A DNA stretch of 64,000 nucleotides from Trichoderma breve (GCF_028502605.1 NC_079237.1:3162001-3226000), one strand, 5' to 3'; positions 11,351 to 23,893 are shown, numbered from the stretch's first letter. Notes: generated by a model not told the origin, from the letters alone. Program-made: numbers and translations.

Positions 11351-13301
11351 ATGGCTTCATCAACCCAAATATTTACACCGCCGCCTATATCAAAGTCTCC
11401 CTTAACCTCACAAACTTCTGATAACAACACTCAACCTCAAGTCGACGACATCGAAAGCCAGCGTCCCCCAGCCCAAGAAGACACGCCTCTCCTCTCCGCC
11501 CCCGATGAATCCTGGTCTCCCCCCGCGGGCTTCGTCTCCATCCAGCTGGCCATCATGACAAACGTCTTCCTCTACGGCTTCGACAGCACAATCACCGCCG
11601 CCACTTACGCCGTCATCAGCTCCGAGTTCGATGCCGCTAACAGCGCCTCCTGGCTGACTACGTCTTACCTCGTTACCTCTGCTGCGTTCCAGCCGCTGTA
11701 CGGGCGGGTGTCTGACATTTTTGGTCGAAGAACTTGCTTCTTTGTGGCCACGACGTTTTTTGCGCTGGGGTGTCTTGGGTGTGGAGTGGCGAAAAGCATG
11801 TTGGCGCTGAATTGTATGAGGGCTGTGACGGGGATTGGGGGAGCGGGACTTATGACTATGGGTGAGGCGAAAAACCAACCTGCTTTTACACGTCTTACAT
11901 GTATGCTGACTGACGTTCGTTATAGCTACCATTATCAACTCGGACATGATACCGTTCAAGAAGAGAGGCATGTATCAAGCCATGCAGAATGGAATTGTGG
12001 GAATGGGTGCAATTTGCGGCGCTTCTTTTGGCGGCACCATTGCCGACTTGGTTGGTTGGCGCTGGTGCTTCCTCTTCCAGATACCCTTTTCCATCTTTGC
12101 GTTTGGAGCAGGATACTTTGTCCTCAAGAATCAGCATCGTGGAATTGTCTCTGAAGGCGGTTTTGGTGCTGTGTGGAAACGAGTCGACTTCTCTGGCGCT
12201 CTTCTCCTCGTGGCAGCTGTTTCGACGCAGTTGTTGGGTATGAGTTTAGGTGGAAACGAGTTGCCTTGGGGAAGTCCCTGGGTGATTTCATCGCTTTCGA
12301 TTAGTGTTGTGCTGTTTGCCGCTTTTATCACCGTCGAGGGGAAGACGACAGCGTTGCCGATTATTCCGTTGAGGATGCTTCAAGGAGCAATGCCCATCGC
12401 CACGCAAATCGCCAACATCTGCGCTGGCATGTCGACATACGGGGTTCGTCTATTACACGGATGATCGCCCGAGACTAAAATCTTTGCTGACAAGCTACGC
12501 CATTAGTATCTCTTCATGCTTCCGCTCTTCTTTCAGGCCGTCCTTCAAGACTCAGCCACCAAAGCCGGCGCTCGTCTGGCTATCCCCTCGCTGGCCATGC
12601 CATTGGGTGGCTTGGTTGCTGGTACAGTCATGTCTCGCTGGGGGAAGCTGATTCCGCTCATGCGCACGGGGCTCGTACTCATGACAATCGGCCAGGCTTT
12701 GGTTACATCGTGGGCGTTTTCGGATGCCTCGTGGAAGTATGTCTTGTATATCTTTCCTTCTCACTTAGGAACAGGAATCGTGTACCCGGCAACTCTCTTT
12801 ATCTCGATTGCGTCCCACGCTCATTCAGGTATGTGCTTGCTTATAGGGCTTACTGATACGCCGAGATTCCTTCACTCACATGTGTATACAGACCACGCCG
12901 TGTCCGCTTCAACAACCTATCTCGTTCGATCTTTGGGAACTGTCTGGGGAGTGTCCATAACTTCAGCCATCGTCCAGAATACGCTCAGTGTACGCTTACC
13001 ACAGGTATTGAGCGAGGTACCAGATAAATGGAGAGTACGCCCCTTTTCCTTGGTCATTTTAAAAGCGCATAACTGGTAGGGAAATCGGCAACTGACGTAG
13101 ATTTCGACTTAGATTATCGACGAGATCCGACACTCGGTGGAAGCCCTGAGGACGCTTCCGCCTGATATCCAGCTCAGTGCCCGGCTGGTGTACTATGATG
13201 GACTGAGGCTCGCTTTTGGGGCAACGACTCTGGTGGCCGCCATTGGGGTGTGTGCTGCCTTTATTGCGAACCCAGCTAACCTGCGAAAGACGCACGAATA
13301 G
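11351..13301 (+). CDS. MFS transporter, 14-TM DHA2-like (vacuolar basic amino acid / multidrug type)
   Basis: Five exons: 11351-11861, 11926-12443, 12507-12828, 12892-13034 and 13113-13301, giving 560 residues. A hydrophilic N-terminus of about 55 residues carries an acidic di-leucine-like element (EDTPLL), a signal that in fungi often sends proteins to the vacuole. Membrane segments begin at VSIQLAIMTNVFLYGFDS. The loop 2-3 signature is GRVSDIFGRRT, followed by ALGCLGCGVAKSM and the MRAVTGIGGAGLMTM segment. The length and layout fit the DHA2 group that includes yeast Vba-type vacuolar amino acid importers and S. pombe Fnx proteins; a toxin or drug efflux role is the alternative. Substrate cannot be read from sequence. 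The neighbours give no pathway context. Confidence 0.87.
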
Positions 13302-15036
13302 TCGTGGCCGCAGCCATGTATATCTCCAGCTAGCCATGGTATGCAGAAAGTAGTGGACGTAGTACTCAGGATATAGCACTAGGGCATAGTTGCTTGTATA
13401 TACCATCCATTATTTAGCTTAAACTGTTAGAAGACAGAAGTGTTCGCTTCTGCTTTACCTTTCCCAATGTCGTAGGTTGGGAAAGTTGCTAGGCCCCTGA
13501 AATGTCAAAGTGTCCGACTTATCGCATAGATGTATTGTTACCTATATAACTGAGTTTTAATGACTACATCCCGGATATTACTTTCTTCTTGAGACTATAA
13601 CCTGATTTGGATGATAAGACATTCGTGAAGATGCGAACGGGTTTGAGGCGAATACTCAGAGCTTATAAGTTTTACCTTTAGAATATTGAGAACTGTGATG
13701 CCATTACGTCTTTTTCTCAAGTTTCTAACCTTGCATTTACTATTGCTACGCGTTAAAACCTGTAACGCGTAACAATAGTAAGGCTTCATTTGCTTTCTAG
13801 TAGTGCTATCTATCACTCCGCTTGCAACCATGCTGAAGCTAAGGTATAGAATCTGGAGAAATGATTCTTCGTACCTTGGCAATACAATTATCCCAAAAAC
13901 AATTGTTGTATAGTTGTATAGTACATAGTCACTACTGACTACGGCAGCAAAAAATGGTCATTGTGTGCGTAGCAAAGAGATCTGGAGTTGATCTAAGCAT
14001 AAAGCATGGCGAACTTCAAAAATGTTTCACGTTTCGATGAATGAAAATATGCATTCACACCTTTATGTAAACCAGAATCGGGATGTTTTGCTCCAGATAT
14101 ATCCAATCAACTAATAAGGTATCATGAATATGCAACGGTTGTCCACACTTGTTATCATGAGCTACCACTTATTTTCTTCGTTGGTGACAGTGTTTCGCCG
14201 TTAAATAAGATCTATTTCTGGATATGTCCTTTGAGATACAAAGTTGTCGACAGGCCTACCAGTCCGTTCTGTGCTGCACATCTAAGGCAACCAATTATTA
14301 GGGTGGCTATTCGCTTTTGCCAATCATATGCATCTAAGTTAACAGTGGTGTAGCTAACAATGTTTGGGACGAAACTTTAGAGTAGTTATCCTAAACGCTC
14401 TGAAATCGTTAAACATCATAAAAAAGTTATGTCTTCATCATGCGTGGCTTGGTTGTTACTGAGTAGTTCGAAGGTATGAGAAATGAAGAGACGGATGCTT
14501 ACGCGAATAATATAACTTATAGTATAACATATCCTTCTTCCGAAATCCCACAACTAAAGAAATATATGACATAGGAAACCTTTCATTTCTCTGAATATCG
14601 CAGATATTCTGTAGATAGATAAATACCCGAGGCTGAGACAAGACTTTGAGACTCCAGCTGCTGTGTAAGGCGCTTTTTCTTTCACATCATAAATCAGAAT
14701 ACTCTACCGCCTCCCGTAACCTTTTACCTGCCACGCATTAGGAGGGTGCCGGAGGTGATTAAGAAGGCCTGTCTAGCAATTTCACGATTCCCTCATACTC
14801 TCCCCAGACCAAATAAGTGTGTACCAAAATATCTCCCTTATGATATACTTGAATAATTAAATATTATGATATTTATAATATAAATTAAATTAAATTTAAA
14901 TTTTTTTTTTTAATATTACGCCCACCAATATAAACCTAAAACCTAAAAGTCTATGCCCTTGAAATAGCTAACCTTGTAGTGCCTATAGAACTCGGTTTAT
15001 TATCTTGTTCACATAGGAGAACTTATCCTTCGTATT
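13302..15036. other. Intergenic, partly AT-rich region between convergent MFS and ankyrin genes
   Basis: About 1.7 kb without a supportable gene. It holds a strong hairpin (13737-13781, listed separately) and a very AT-rich block at about 14845-14930, consisting of ATATTAT-, TTAAATTTAAA- and poly-T-like sequence. No transposase or reverse transcriptase fragment was recognised. Confidence 0.5.
13737..13781. repeat. 19-bp inverted repeat with 7-nt loop
   Basis: The left arm 13737-13755 and the right arm 13763-13781 are reverse complements except for one position (C at 13746 against T-type pairing in the other arm). The loop is AAACCTG. Each arm contains ACGCGT, the MluI-box hexamer bound by MBF in yeasts. 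It lies downstream of the MFS gene. It could be a hairpin in RNA, a cruciform, or a tiny remnant of a palindromic mobile element; the sequence alone does not decide. Confidence 0.8.
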
Positions 15037-18000
15037 TCAGTCTGCGCCGCCCTGCGCCAGCAACTTTACAATTGTCTCATATCCTTTCTCAGCCGCATAA
15101 GTTAGTGCCGTCCGTCCGTCCTTATCTGTTGCATTTATGTCTGCGCCACTTTGAACCAGCAGCTCCACGATTGCCTCATGCCCTCCAAAAGCCGCATGAA
15201 TCAGTGCCGTCCATCTGCGATAATCTTCTGTTCTTGCCTCTAAGTCTGCGCCTTTTTGGACTAGCAGCTCTACTACTGCCGCATGCCCATTTAAAGTCGC
15301 TAGCATTAGTGGTGTGTATCCCTCGTCATCCCTGGCATTCACGTCTGCGCCCTCTTCAGCCAGCAGCAACACAACTGCCTCATGTCCATTCTGAGCTGCG
15401 TGAGCTAGTGACGTGAGTACGGCAGTACCCTTTCTGTGTATGTCTGCGCCGTATTCAACCAGTAACTTTACGATTGCCTCACTCCCATGTATAGCTGCTA
15501 GTGTTAATGGCGTGTTTCCGTTATAATTCCTGCCGTTTAGATCAACTTTACCACCCTCAACCAGCAACTTCACGGCTGCTTCGTGCCCATTCTTGGCTGC
15601 CCATAACAGCGGCGTGAATTTTTTCCTATCCTTAGCGTTTGGGTCGACACGTTGATCTCCTAGCAATATCTGGACAGCATAACTATGTCCCATTTCCGAA
15701 GCGTGCGACAGAGGCGTCCGGTAATTTGCGTCTTGTGCGTTTGGAAATGCCCCCCAATCCATCAATTCTTTCATAGTCTTGATTCTTCCATTTCTCGCCG
15801 CTTGTGACAGTGCTGTTCTCGAATCATGGGCTGGGTCTTTGAAGTCCGGCTCTGCACCTAATTCAAGCATCGCAAGGACCACCTCTGTCCAGCCGTGCTT
15901 CGCCGCCAAGCCAAGAACCTTTCCTTTTTCTTTATCTGTCATTGGGATTGGCAGAGTGATGTAGAGTAAGGTTCCACTTAGATCATCTTCGGTCTGAGAA
16001 ATTTCGCTTGAATCATCTTCAGTATCATCGGTTTCATCACTTGAATCACCTATACCGTAAGAGTCTTCATCGGTATATTCATCGGTCGATTCATCTTTGT
16101 TCTCAGAGAACATATGTAGTCTGATGATACTGAGATCATTTCCATGCTGGACGACCCTTTTTGCAACATCATTGTAACGAGCAACAATTGCGTCATGAGC
16201 TGAAGGGCTCGGTGCTTGGCGGCTGGGTACCTGACAAGAGAGCCACTCAATACCACGCAAGCCGAATTCCTTCGTCTGATTATCTCGCATTGCCCACCTG
16301 TATAGCTCCCCTAATGCGATTGCTGCTTGTTGAGTGGGTTCGTCTTCGTGAAGCAGCTGGTCGTTTTGGCATTCATCTTTTCTTGGGTGAGGTTGAGACT
16401 TGTCACAAACCGCCCATGCCCATCGTAGCATCGTCTCTGCCTGCGCCCATTTGCCGGCCTTTCGTTGCTTGATTGCTATTCTCTTCGCTGCTACTACAGC
16501 GTTTTCTGTGGAAGACAACCTTAGTCGAGGTATCATCAGAGGCAAGATACACAGCAATGCATCTTCATTCGAGCCTAGCTGCGTTTCAGTGAACAATTTT
16601 ACCATCTCAGTCACCAGAGTATTCTCTAAGTGGAAAGACGGAATTTCTTGGATATCGATATCCCCGATATCATCCAAAATCTTGAGAATACTTGCGACGA
16701 ATGACCCAAACACTTCCTGGGCACACATAGATAAAAGAGTGCTGTCTGTATGAGCCGACATGACACTTAAGAGATCAGGGCTAGTGCCCCGTGACGTCTC
16801 TGTTGCGTGCCAAGCAAAGAATCGAATTTCCTTGCCCTGTTTATCGCCCAGTTTCCACTTGGTGATACCAGGGTCTCCTCGTTGGACGGAAGTAGGGTCA
16901 AGTTCGTATTTTGTAATAATGGGGATCTTGCCGCCGAGCCATATCTCCAGGTCAGTCGCTATATTTTTGTTGGTTGAAACGATGCGCTGCCTTGGGATTT
17001 CAGTAGCTCGGGATATAGTGAAATGACTTTGTGAGTCTGCTACCTCAACAGCTGGATCAGACTTCAATGACCAAACCCATAGTCCCAGAAGTCCTTCCAG
17101 CTCCAATTTGTTTTCAAGTTTCCAGGGAGTCGTGAGCTCTTCGCGCGTTAGTTTTAAATATACCGTATGCAGTATTGGTGGATCTTTGGAAGTACCACTT
17201 CGTTCCACGATTGCAACCTCGGAAGCAAAACTCCAGAACATGGACAGAGCATCTCTCCACTTGTCTCCGATTTCGGGGCTCTTCGAGAATATGGTGTTGA
17301 CTGCAGACTCAATGGCCAAAGCAAGGCAATGGGCAGTTTCTCGGACCTCAACCAATCTGACATCGAAATTCTCTGCGGAACCTGTGCCTTTTGTTTCAGT
17401 GTTTTGCGACTGGGTGAGTTGCGCGAGGCGAGTCCGGTAGGCTAATAATTTGGAAGCAACATTTAGCTCTCTAGAAGTTGGCAGGGCGTCTATAATTCCA
17501 TGTGTGTTCCTAGGCGTACCGCGGAATCTCCAAAGGAGACGTGGATAAGCTCGTGAATCCTGCGTTGGTGATGAATGCTTTGGCTCGCCTTGAAAGTCTT
17601 GTTCACCAAAACGTATGGCAAGCCAATCCAGCTCGTGCCCAACAACCTCGTCGGGGCACTGAGCAAGAAAGTTGTCCTCTGGTTTTAAGCGCTGCATGCG
17701 AAGCGCGGCTCGAGCGGCGCTCATGAGCATGATGGCTCCAAGCTGGGCCACAGATACTGCAGAATGGATGGCCCGCAGTCCAACAAACTGCATCACAAAG
17801 CCAGTGACAGAGATGCCAACGGCAGCCCACACCACAATCTGGGAAATCTTTGACTGGTTCTTCCACGAAGTGATGTACTCCTGCAGAGGTTCCATGTGGT
17901 CGCTGCAGCAAAAGGCGTCAAAGACTTGATCCCCAAGAACTTGACCCCCAGGCTGAACCCAATATAGAGCTTCTCTCGGAACATTCTTATCTCCGCTGTC

Positions 18001-18855
18001 TGGGTTTCTGCGAAATACTTGTTCTTTGGTGCTTTCACCGACGAGAAATGCACAAAGAAAAATGCCGCCACACAAAAGAAGTGTTCCAGTGATGGTGAGA
18101 GGGCACGCATACGATTCAGGATGACTGCCATCTTTCTCCCAGCGAAGGTAGTATGTCGTAAGGACTGCGAAGACTAAAACACCGGCTTGCAATACCATGC
18201 CAGTTATTGCGACTGTCAAGAAAATAAGAGGAGGTTTCCTCTTGATGCCCACGTTGAGAGAAAGGTTTGGAGAGAAATTTTGAGAAAACGCGTCAGACAT
18301 AGCCTCTTTGTTGTCTGGAGATCCTGGAGATTCCGGGGGCTGAATTCGAGTCCATTTCTTTGAATTTTTTTCGATAAATTCCTGAAATGTATATATTCCT
18401 GCTTTATCGTCTGTGAAGTTATGCTCGGGGTCGTATACAACCTCAAGAATCTTTGGCCGCCCAAAGACTCGCGCGATGCCGCCGTTGTTATAGAGCTCGC
18501 ACACATCTCGACTCGTAGAGGAGCACAGTTCTGCTTCGGCATTCCCTCCTCCTTCTTGTGCTCTGCCAATAAAGGCACGCAGTGACGGACTCCCGCACAC
18601 GCGAATCGCCGAAACGATGGCAGTCAGGATGCCCATCGGTGCCATTGCGAAAATGAAATAATCAATCGTAGCGATGCTTTCGCTGAGGTATTGCTTGGTG
18701 ATCTGCTCACCAAACAGGGATATAAATGGTGCCAGATCTGTCGCGAGTTTATTTGAGAAATCATCCCAGCCATCTGCACGGACAGCTGGGAGGGTGAGAA
18801 AGCCAAAGACGCAAGCTGTGAAGAACGTCTTCATATTGTACGTCAAGAACCGCAT
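15037..18855 (-). CDS. Membrane-anchored ankyrin-repeat protein (fungal, large)
   Basis: Single-exon frame of 1272 residues. The N-terminus has a hydrophobic signal-like segment; a second ATG at residue 8 would give an equally good signal. It is followed by several membrane segments: near 65-90, two or three between about 210 and 275, and one or two between about 335 and 390. A long soluble middle part has no domain I recognise. It ends in a Ser/Thr/Asp/Glu-rich acidic stretch (SSDETDDTEDDSSEIS) just before the ankyrin region. From about residue 945 to the end there are roughly ten ankyrin repeats with TPLxxAAxxGHEAxVxLLVExGAD pattern. The protein stops inside a repeat right after GGAD, and the sequence after the stop still reads like a repeat (see findings). 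Such proteins are common in fungal accessory gene sets; function unknown. Confidence 0.85.
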   Translation of the reverse strand: MRFLTYNMKTFFTACVFGFLTLPAVRADGWDDFSNKLATDLAPFISLFGEQITKQYLSESIATIDYFIFAMAPMGILTAIVSAIRVCGSPSLRAFIGRAQEGGGNAEAELCSSTSRDVCELYNNGGIARVFGRPKILEVVYDPEHNFTDDKAGIYTFQEFIEKNSKKWTRIQPPESPGSPDNKEAMSDAFSQNFSPNLSLNVGIKRKPPLIFLTVAITGMVLQAGVLVFAVLTTYYLRWEKDGSHPESYACPLTITGTLLLCGGIFLCAFLVGESTKEQVFRRNPDSGDKNVPREALYWVQPGGQVLGDQVFDAFCCSDHMEPLQEYITSWKNQSKISQIVVWAAVGISVTGFVMQFVGLRAIHSAVSVAQLGAIMLMSAARAALRMQRLKPEDNFLAQCPDEVVGHELDWLAIRFGEQDFQGEPKHSSPTQDSRAYPRLLWRFRGTPRNTHGIIDALPTSRELNVASKLLAYRTRLAQLTQSQNTETKGTGSAENFDVRLVEVRETAHCLALAIESAVNTIFSKSPEIGDKWRDALSMFWSFASEVAIVERSGTSKDPPILHTVYLKLTREELTTPWKLENKLELEGLLGLWVWSLKSDPAVEVADSQSHFTISRATEIPRQRIVSTNKNIATDLEIWLGGKIPIITKYELDPTSVQRGDPGITKWKLGDKQGKEIRFFAWHATETSRGTSPDLLSVMSAHTDSTLLSMCAQEVFGSFVASILKILDDIGDIDIQEIPSFHLENTLVTEMVKLFTETQLGSNEDALLCILPLMIPRLRLSSTENAVVAAKRIAIKQRKAGKWAQAETMLRWAWAVCDKSQPHPRKDECQNDQLLHEDEPTQQAAIALGELYRWAMRDNQTKEFGLRGIEWLSCQVPSRQAPSPSAHDAIVARYNDVAKRVVQHGNDLSIIRLHMFSENKDESTDEYTDEDSYGIGDSSDETDDTEDDSSEISQTEDDLSGTLLYITLPIPMTDKEKGKVLGLAAKHGWTEVVLAMLELGAEPDFKDPAHDSRTALSQAARNGRIKTMKELMDWGAFPNAQDANYRTPLSHASEMGHSYAVQILLGDQRVDPNAKDRKKFTPLLWAAKNGHEAAVKLLVEGGKVDLNGRNYNGNTPLTLAAIHGSEAIVKLLVEYGADIHRKGTAVLTSLAHAAQNGHEAVVLLLAEEGADVNARDDEGYTPLMLATLNGHAAVVELLVQKGADLEARTEDYRRWTALIHAAFGGHEAIVELLVQSGADINATDKDGRTALTYAAEKGYETIVKLLAQGGAD

Positions 18856-19897
18856 CTATTGCTATTCATGGTGTTGAATGTGTAATCTTAACGCTTATAT
18901 AAGAGGAGTATTTCCAAAGTCCAACCTTGGCGAGGCGCGGGAATTTGATGCTTCGTGCCCAACAATGGATTCAGCCTACAAGGCAGGCAACAACACCATG
19001 CGTGACCACGTCCGGAGTGGCGATTGGCAACGTGTCGCCAATTGACGTCCACCGAATACTGCAAGGAGCTGATATCTAGGCTCTCCAAGACCACCCATCA
19101 GTGCAGCAATCATCGGCTACCAATCAAAGTCTGGCAAAATAATTACGAGGCGCTTCACGTAATACGTGTACTGAGCTGAGAACAGGGGTTGGCGGAGATG
19201 TATCAGCGAATGGCTGATATTCAGCACAATAAATCGTTTCGGAAGCTGAGAAATAATCGCCTCAAGCCAAGTTGACATTAAGGACGAAGAGTAAGGACCG
19301 AATCGATACGAATTCGTCCGCGCAAATGAATTGAGGTTATGGTCTGTTTCATGGATCGACCACACGTATCGCAGATCTTAATGGCTCTACGTATACTGAG
19401 ATTTGGTGTGATAGTCAGCCAGCTGCTAATTCTACCTCATGCAGGTAAAATTAGCTGCAGAGCTGAACATCTCGGCTTATGAAGCAGAGGAGAGAAAAGA
19501 AGACACCAGAATCGTTCTTTGCTTATCTTGGTTCGTCGCAGCAGATTTTCAAGATGCCCTATCTGAGTTATTGTGTCAGACAAGTCCTGAATGGTTTCGG
19601 ATTCGAATTGGTTATTTCACCCGTGGCGTTAGTGAATATAAACAAATATTCTCGCACAAATCCATTAAGGTATCCCTAATCTCGCGACTCTAGACTGGAC
19701 AAAGGGAGATCATCACACTTATCCCTATCATGAAATCTCCAGCTGGTTTCACTGCGACGTTGTCATAGCACATAATTTCACCCTGTGAAACAACACAAGT
19801 CTGCTGTGTTATAGCAAAACTACATGGTACGAATCTAACAAAGATTTAAGCTCTATTGATCTGCCGCCCTAATAGCTTACGAAATCAGCCCCTTCCA
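18856..19897. other. Intergenic region between ankyrin and valyl-tRNA synthetase genes
   Basis: About 1.0 kb. It should hold the promoter of the minus-strand ankyrin gene at its left end and the 3' untranslated region of the minus-strand synthetase at its right end. No further gene or repeat was seen. Confidence 0.5.
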
Positions 19898-22800
19898 TTA
19901 CTCGAGCTTCAGCTGTCTAAACTGTTCAATTGTTGTTTCGAAGCCGTTCGCCTCGCTCTCCAGATCAGCCAACTTCTTTTTGTCGGCATTCTGCGTCGCG
20001 ACGGCCACCTTCTCGATGTACACCGGATCTTGAAGGAGCTTAGTCTGCTTTTGGACAGCGGCACGGGCCTTTTCCAGCTTCTTTGCCGCTTTGGCAATCT
20101 CCTCGTCCAAGTCGACGCGATCCTTGACGTAGATGAAGACGGAAACGGCACTGGACACGGGGAAGGCAACACAGCCGGTAGGGCGAGCATGATCTGGCGA
20201 GAGGATCTCGATTTCCATGGCGCCCTTGCCGCTGAGAGAACGGATGGATGACTTCTCCTCGGACACAGTCTTGTGTGACGCTGTGTCGTAGGCATGGATG
20301 AAGATCTTCGCTTCGTCTTTGGGTGAGTACTCGGCTACGAGAGACCGAATACCCTTTGAGCAGCCCAAAATGATGTCGTAGGCAGCCTCAGCTTCGGGGT
20401 TCTCAAATTGTTGGTCCCATTCGGGGTACTTCGCTATCATGATACTCTGTGTTCTATCATCCGGCCTTCTGGGTAATCTCTGCCACAATTCTTCTGTGAT
20501 GAACGGAAGGAAGGGGTGAGATAGGACGAGAGCTACTTCAAGAACGGAGTAGAGTGTCTGAAGCGCAGAATTTATCTGAGCTTCAGAACCCTCTTGGATC
20601 AAAGTCTTGGAGTTCTCGATGAAAACATCGCATCTAGATAGTAAACAGTTAGTCGAACCTTCATGTAAGCCAGGCTGCGCGGGGGGATTGGGGCCACATA
20701 CAGCTGGAAATACCAGTAAGAGTATACAAGGTTGGCGCTCCTCATGAAATCTCTCTGCTCGACAGCCTCATTAATTGCCTTGGTAGCATGGTTCATCTTC
20801 CCAAGAATCCAGAGCTCTGCTAGCGACTCATTTCCATTAAGAGCCAACTGCTTCGCAGGAACAAAGTCCTTGACAGCATCCAGCTTGCCGAGGACGTACT
20901 TGCAGGCGTTCCAGATCTTGTTACAGAAGCGTCTGTAAAGATGGATGACCTTGACGTCCAGATTAATGTCGCCACCGCCCGTACTGTAGGCGATGAGGGC
21001 AAAGCGAAGAGCGTCTGCTCCGCATTCCGGAATACCTTGCGGGAATGAAGTCTTCTGGTACGCGGTAGCCTTCTTGACTTCGGAGGCAGCGAGGTTGCCA
21101 GTAAGGAGCTTGTCATGCAGAGCTTGGAGCTCGATACCGCGAATGACGTCCAAAGGGTCAATAACGTTACCGAGTGATTTGCTCATTTTTCGACCTTCGG
21201 AATCACGAACTATACAAGGGTCAGCTCAAAGTGAGCTACGCCAACAGAGACTATGAACTTACTCAAAGAATGGCAGAATACCTCAGAGAATGGTACGGTG
21301 CCCTGTTTATCGAGTCAATATTGCCTGTCATAAACAGGAGACGGCATCCTACTTACTGTGAGCTTGATACCAAGGAAGATCATACGAGCGACCCAGAAAG
21401 GACTGCAAAGCTCCAAGTCAGTATGTGTTTTATAAACAAGATGAGATGTTCACGCATAGGGGTGAACTTACATGATATCCCACCCGGTCTCTAGGACACT
21501 GGTAGGGAACAGACGAGACATATCAGGAGTTTCCCTGGGCCAACCAAGAGTCGCGAAAGGCCAGAGACCAGAGCTGAACCATGTATCAAGAACATCCTCG
21601 TCCCGAATCTATTGTCTCATTCGTTAGCCTCCGAGATACTGGCCTCTGGCAAACCAAGAGAAAAAAGTTCACTGGGAAATGCTATCCCTGGTAACTCTGA
21701 CTCGTGTAGATCAAGAAAGGGATCTAGGATATTAACTAACCAGTTCAAACTTTTTGTCCGGCCAGGCCTTCTTGGCTTTGACAAAAGCTGCATTCTAATC
21801 AGTACCCGGCGCCTAGAGTAAGAGTTGGAATGCGAAGGTAATACCTTCTTCTTGAGTTCGTCCCGCGAACCATCTGTCGTCAGTATCCTGGTCATCTTCT
21901 CCTTCGAAGCGAACACGGTACACGGGGCACTGATGTCCCCACCACAGCTGTCTTGAGATGCACCAGTCGTTGATGTTGGCCATCCATTGAAGGTAGTTCT
22001 TTTCCGCCGATTCGGGTTTGATCTTGATTTGGCCCGTTTGAACAGCTTTAATCTACGTGACAAGTATTAGCAAATAAGACAAAGCACAGAGAACAGTGTA
22101 AGAAATGTGAGGCTTACTGCTGGTTCTGCGAGATCATCCATCTTCACCCACCACTGTGGCTTCATCATAGGCTCGACGACATCCTTGGTCCTCTCTGAAC
22201 GAGGTACAGTCATGGGATTGTCCTTCTTATCCACGTAGAGACCAAGTTTCTTCAAGTCTTCCTGGATGGAGTACCGGACGTCGAAACGTTTCTGTCCCTG
22301 ATACGGGCCACCGTTCTCGTTGATCAATCCGTTGTCCGTCAAGATGTTGATAAACTCGAGCTTATGCGTCATACCCAGCTTAAAATCGTTGACATCGTGT
22401 GCTGGGGTCAATTTGACGGCACCGGTACCGAACTCGCGGTCGACGTATGTATCGGCAACGATTGGAAGCCTGCGGCCCTTGATGAAGGGATGAACAGCAA
22501 ATTTGCCCACGAGATGTGTGTACCGAGGATCGTCGGGGTGTACGGCGATGCCACTGTCGCCTAGCATGGTCTCGGGACGCGTTGTCGCAACTTCAATAGT
22601 CTCATCTGAATTCTCGATTGGATATTTAAAGTGAACAATGATTCCAAACTCGACCTTTTTGTCGTATCCCGGTACATCAAGAAGCGTTCGCCCTGATAAT
22701 TCCTCGTTGTCAACCTCGATATTGCTGAGGGCAGTCGTCAGGGTGGAATCCCAGTTGACCAGACGATTGGCTCGATAGATGATGCCCTCTTCGTGGAATT

Positions 22801-23893
22801 TGATGAACACATCCGCGACAGCTGCTGAAAAGTGCTCGTCCTATTGACTTTTAGCATGAATGTTGTGGCAACGGCGTAATCCTGGGATGCGCACCATTGT
22901 AAACGCCTCTCTGCTCCAATCAAGACTGCTTCCCATTTTTCTGAACGCATTGTTGATCTTTTGGTGATACTCCTCCTTCCAATCCTGGACGAGTTCAACA
23001 AATTGTGCTCTGCCCAGATCATGCCTGGTCTGTTGTTTCCTCTTCCAGAGAGTCTTTTCTACAACGCTCTGTGTCGCAATGCCTTGGGGGTCATCAGATC
23101 ATGTCAATTAACCAAGGTATGTCGGGGGAAATCTTACCAGCATGGTCGCAACCGGGTAGCCACAATGTAGTCTTTCCCTTTTGCCGGTTGTAGCGGATCA
23201 TCAGATCTTGCAACGAGTTGCCCAAGGCGTGGCCCATGCTGTTCCATTGTCAATAATTCCTTGTTATGAGTATTGGAAATAGACGTATAGGGAGACTTAC
23301 TGCAGAGCTCCCGTGACATTAGGAGGAGGCACAACGATGACAAATTTGCCCTCGGGCTTGACATCGCCTTCTGGTGTGAACTGGGGCTTGAAGTACCCCT
23401 CCTTCTCCCACCAAGCATACCAAGCCGACTCAACAGCAACAGGATGATACGAGGAATAGTGAGAATCTTCAAAAGGCTTAAGTCGCTTCTTCTCTCCCTC
23501 TGGGGTGTCCTCGACGAACGGAGGCAGGACTTCGGCCGCGGCCTTTTTCTCCTTCTCCTTGTCCTTGGTCTTTTTCGCAGCGGTAGTGGCCGCCGCAGCC
23601 TTGGCAGCTTTCTTCTGCTCGTAAGCGGCGAGCTTTTCTGCCTTTTTGCGCTCCCGTTCAAGTTCTTTCTCGGTCTTTACTTTGGCTGGGGCGGGTGTTG
23701 TGTCCGAGGAACTGGGCTGAACGCCGGCCTCGATGCCGTCAGCCACCGGAGCCGGTGTACCCTCCGGCTGCGGGTCGGTTGCGGCGACTGCCCCGCGAAG
23801 AATATCTTGTTAGCCAGACCTTCGCTCTCGGGCCTTGATGAGGCATTCGTGGTTGAACTTACTTGGATTTTCTCGTGCGCTGTTGGTAGCCAT
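19898..23893 (-). CDS. VAS1: Valyl-tRNA synthetase, cytosolic and probably mitochondrial
   Basis: Twelve exons on the minus strand: 23893-23863, 23787-23301, 23238-23138, 23082-22895, 22840-22118, 22052-21845, 21787-21741, 21608-21472, 21402-21357, 21302-21263, 21209-20702 and 20633-19898, giving 1083 residues, close to the yeast enzyme. It attaches valine to tRNA-Val. The HIGH-class motif is HMGH (about 173-176), split by intron 2 inside the His codon. The KMSKS loop is KMSKS at about 677-681. Other class I marks are [21 protein letters not shown] and [14 protein letters not shown]. The editing (CP1) domain follows [13 protein letters not shown], with [10 protein letters not shown]. The anticodon-binding domain contains [14 protein letters not shown] and the end is a coiled-coil arm rich in Lys/Glu. 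A Lys/Ala-rich appendix (about 35-90) precedes the core, as in other eukaryotic ValRS. The ATG at 23893 is the only ATG in the upstream open frame. Confidence 0.95.

Noticed and set aside
14845..14930. AT-rich block as a transposon or centromere-type remnant
   Set aside because: Only about 85 bp long, with no terminal repeats, coding remnants or repeated copies in the window.
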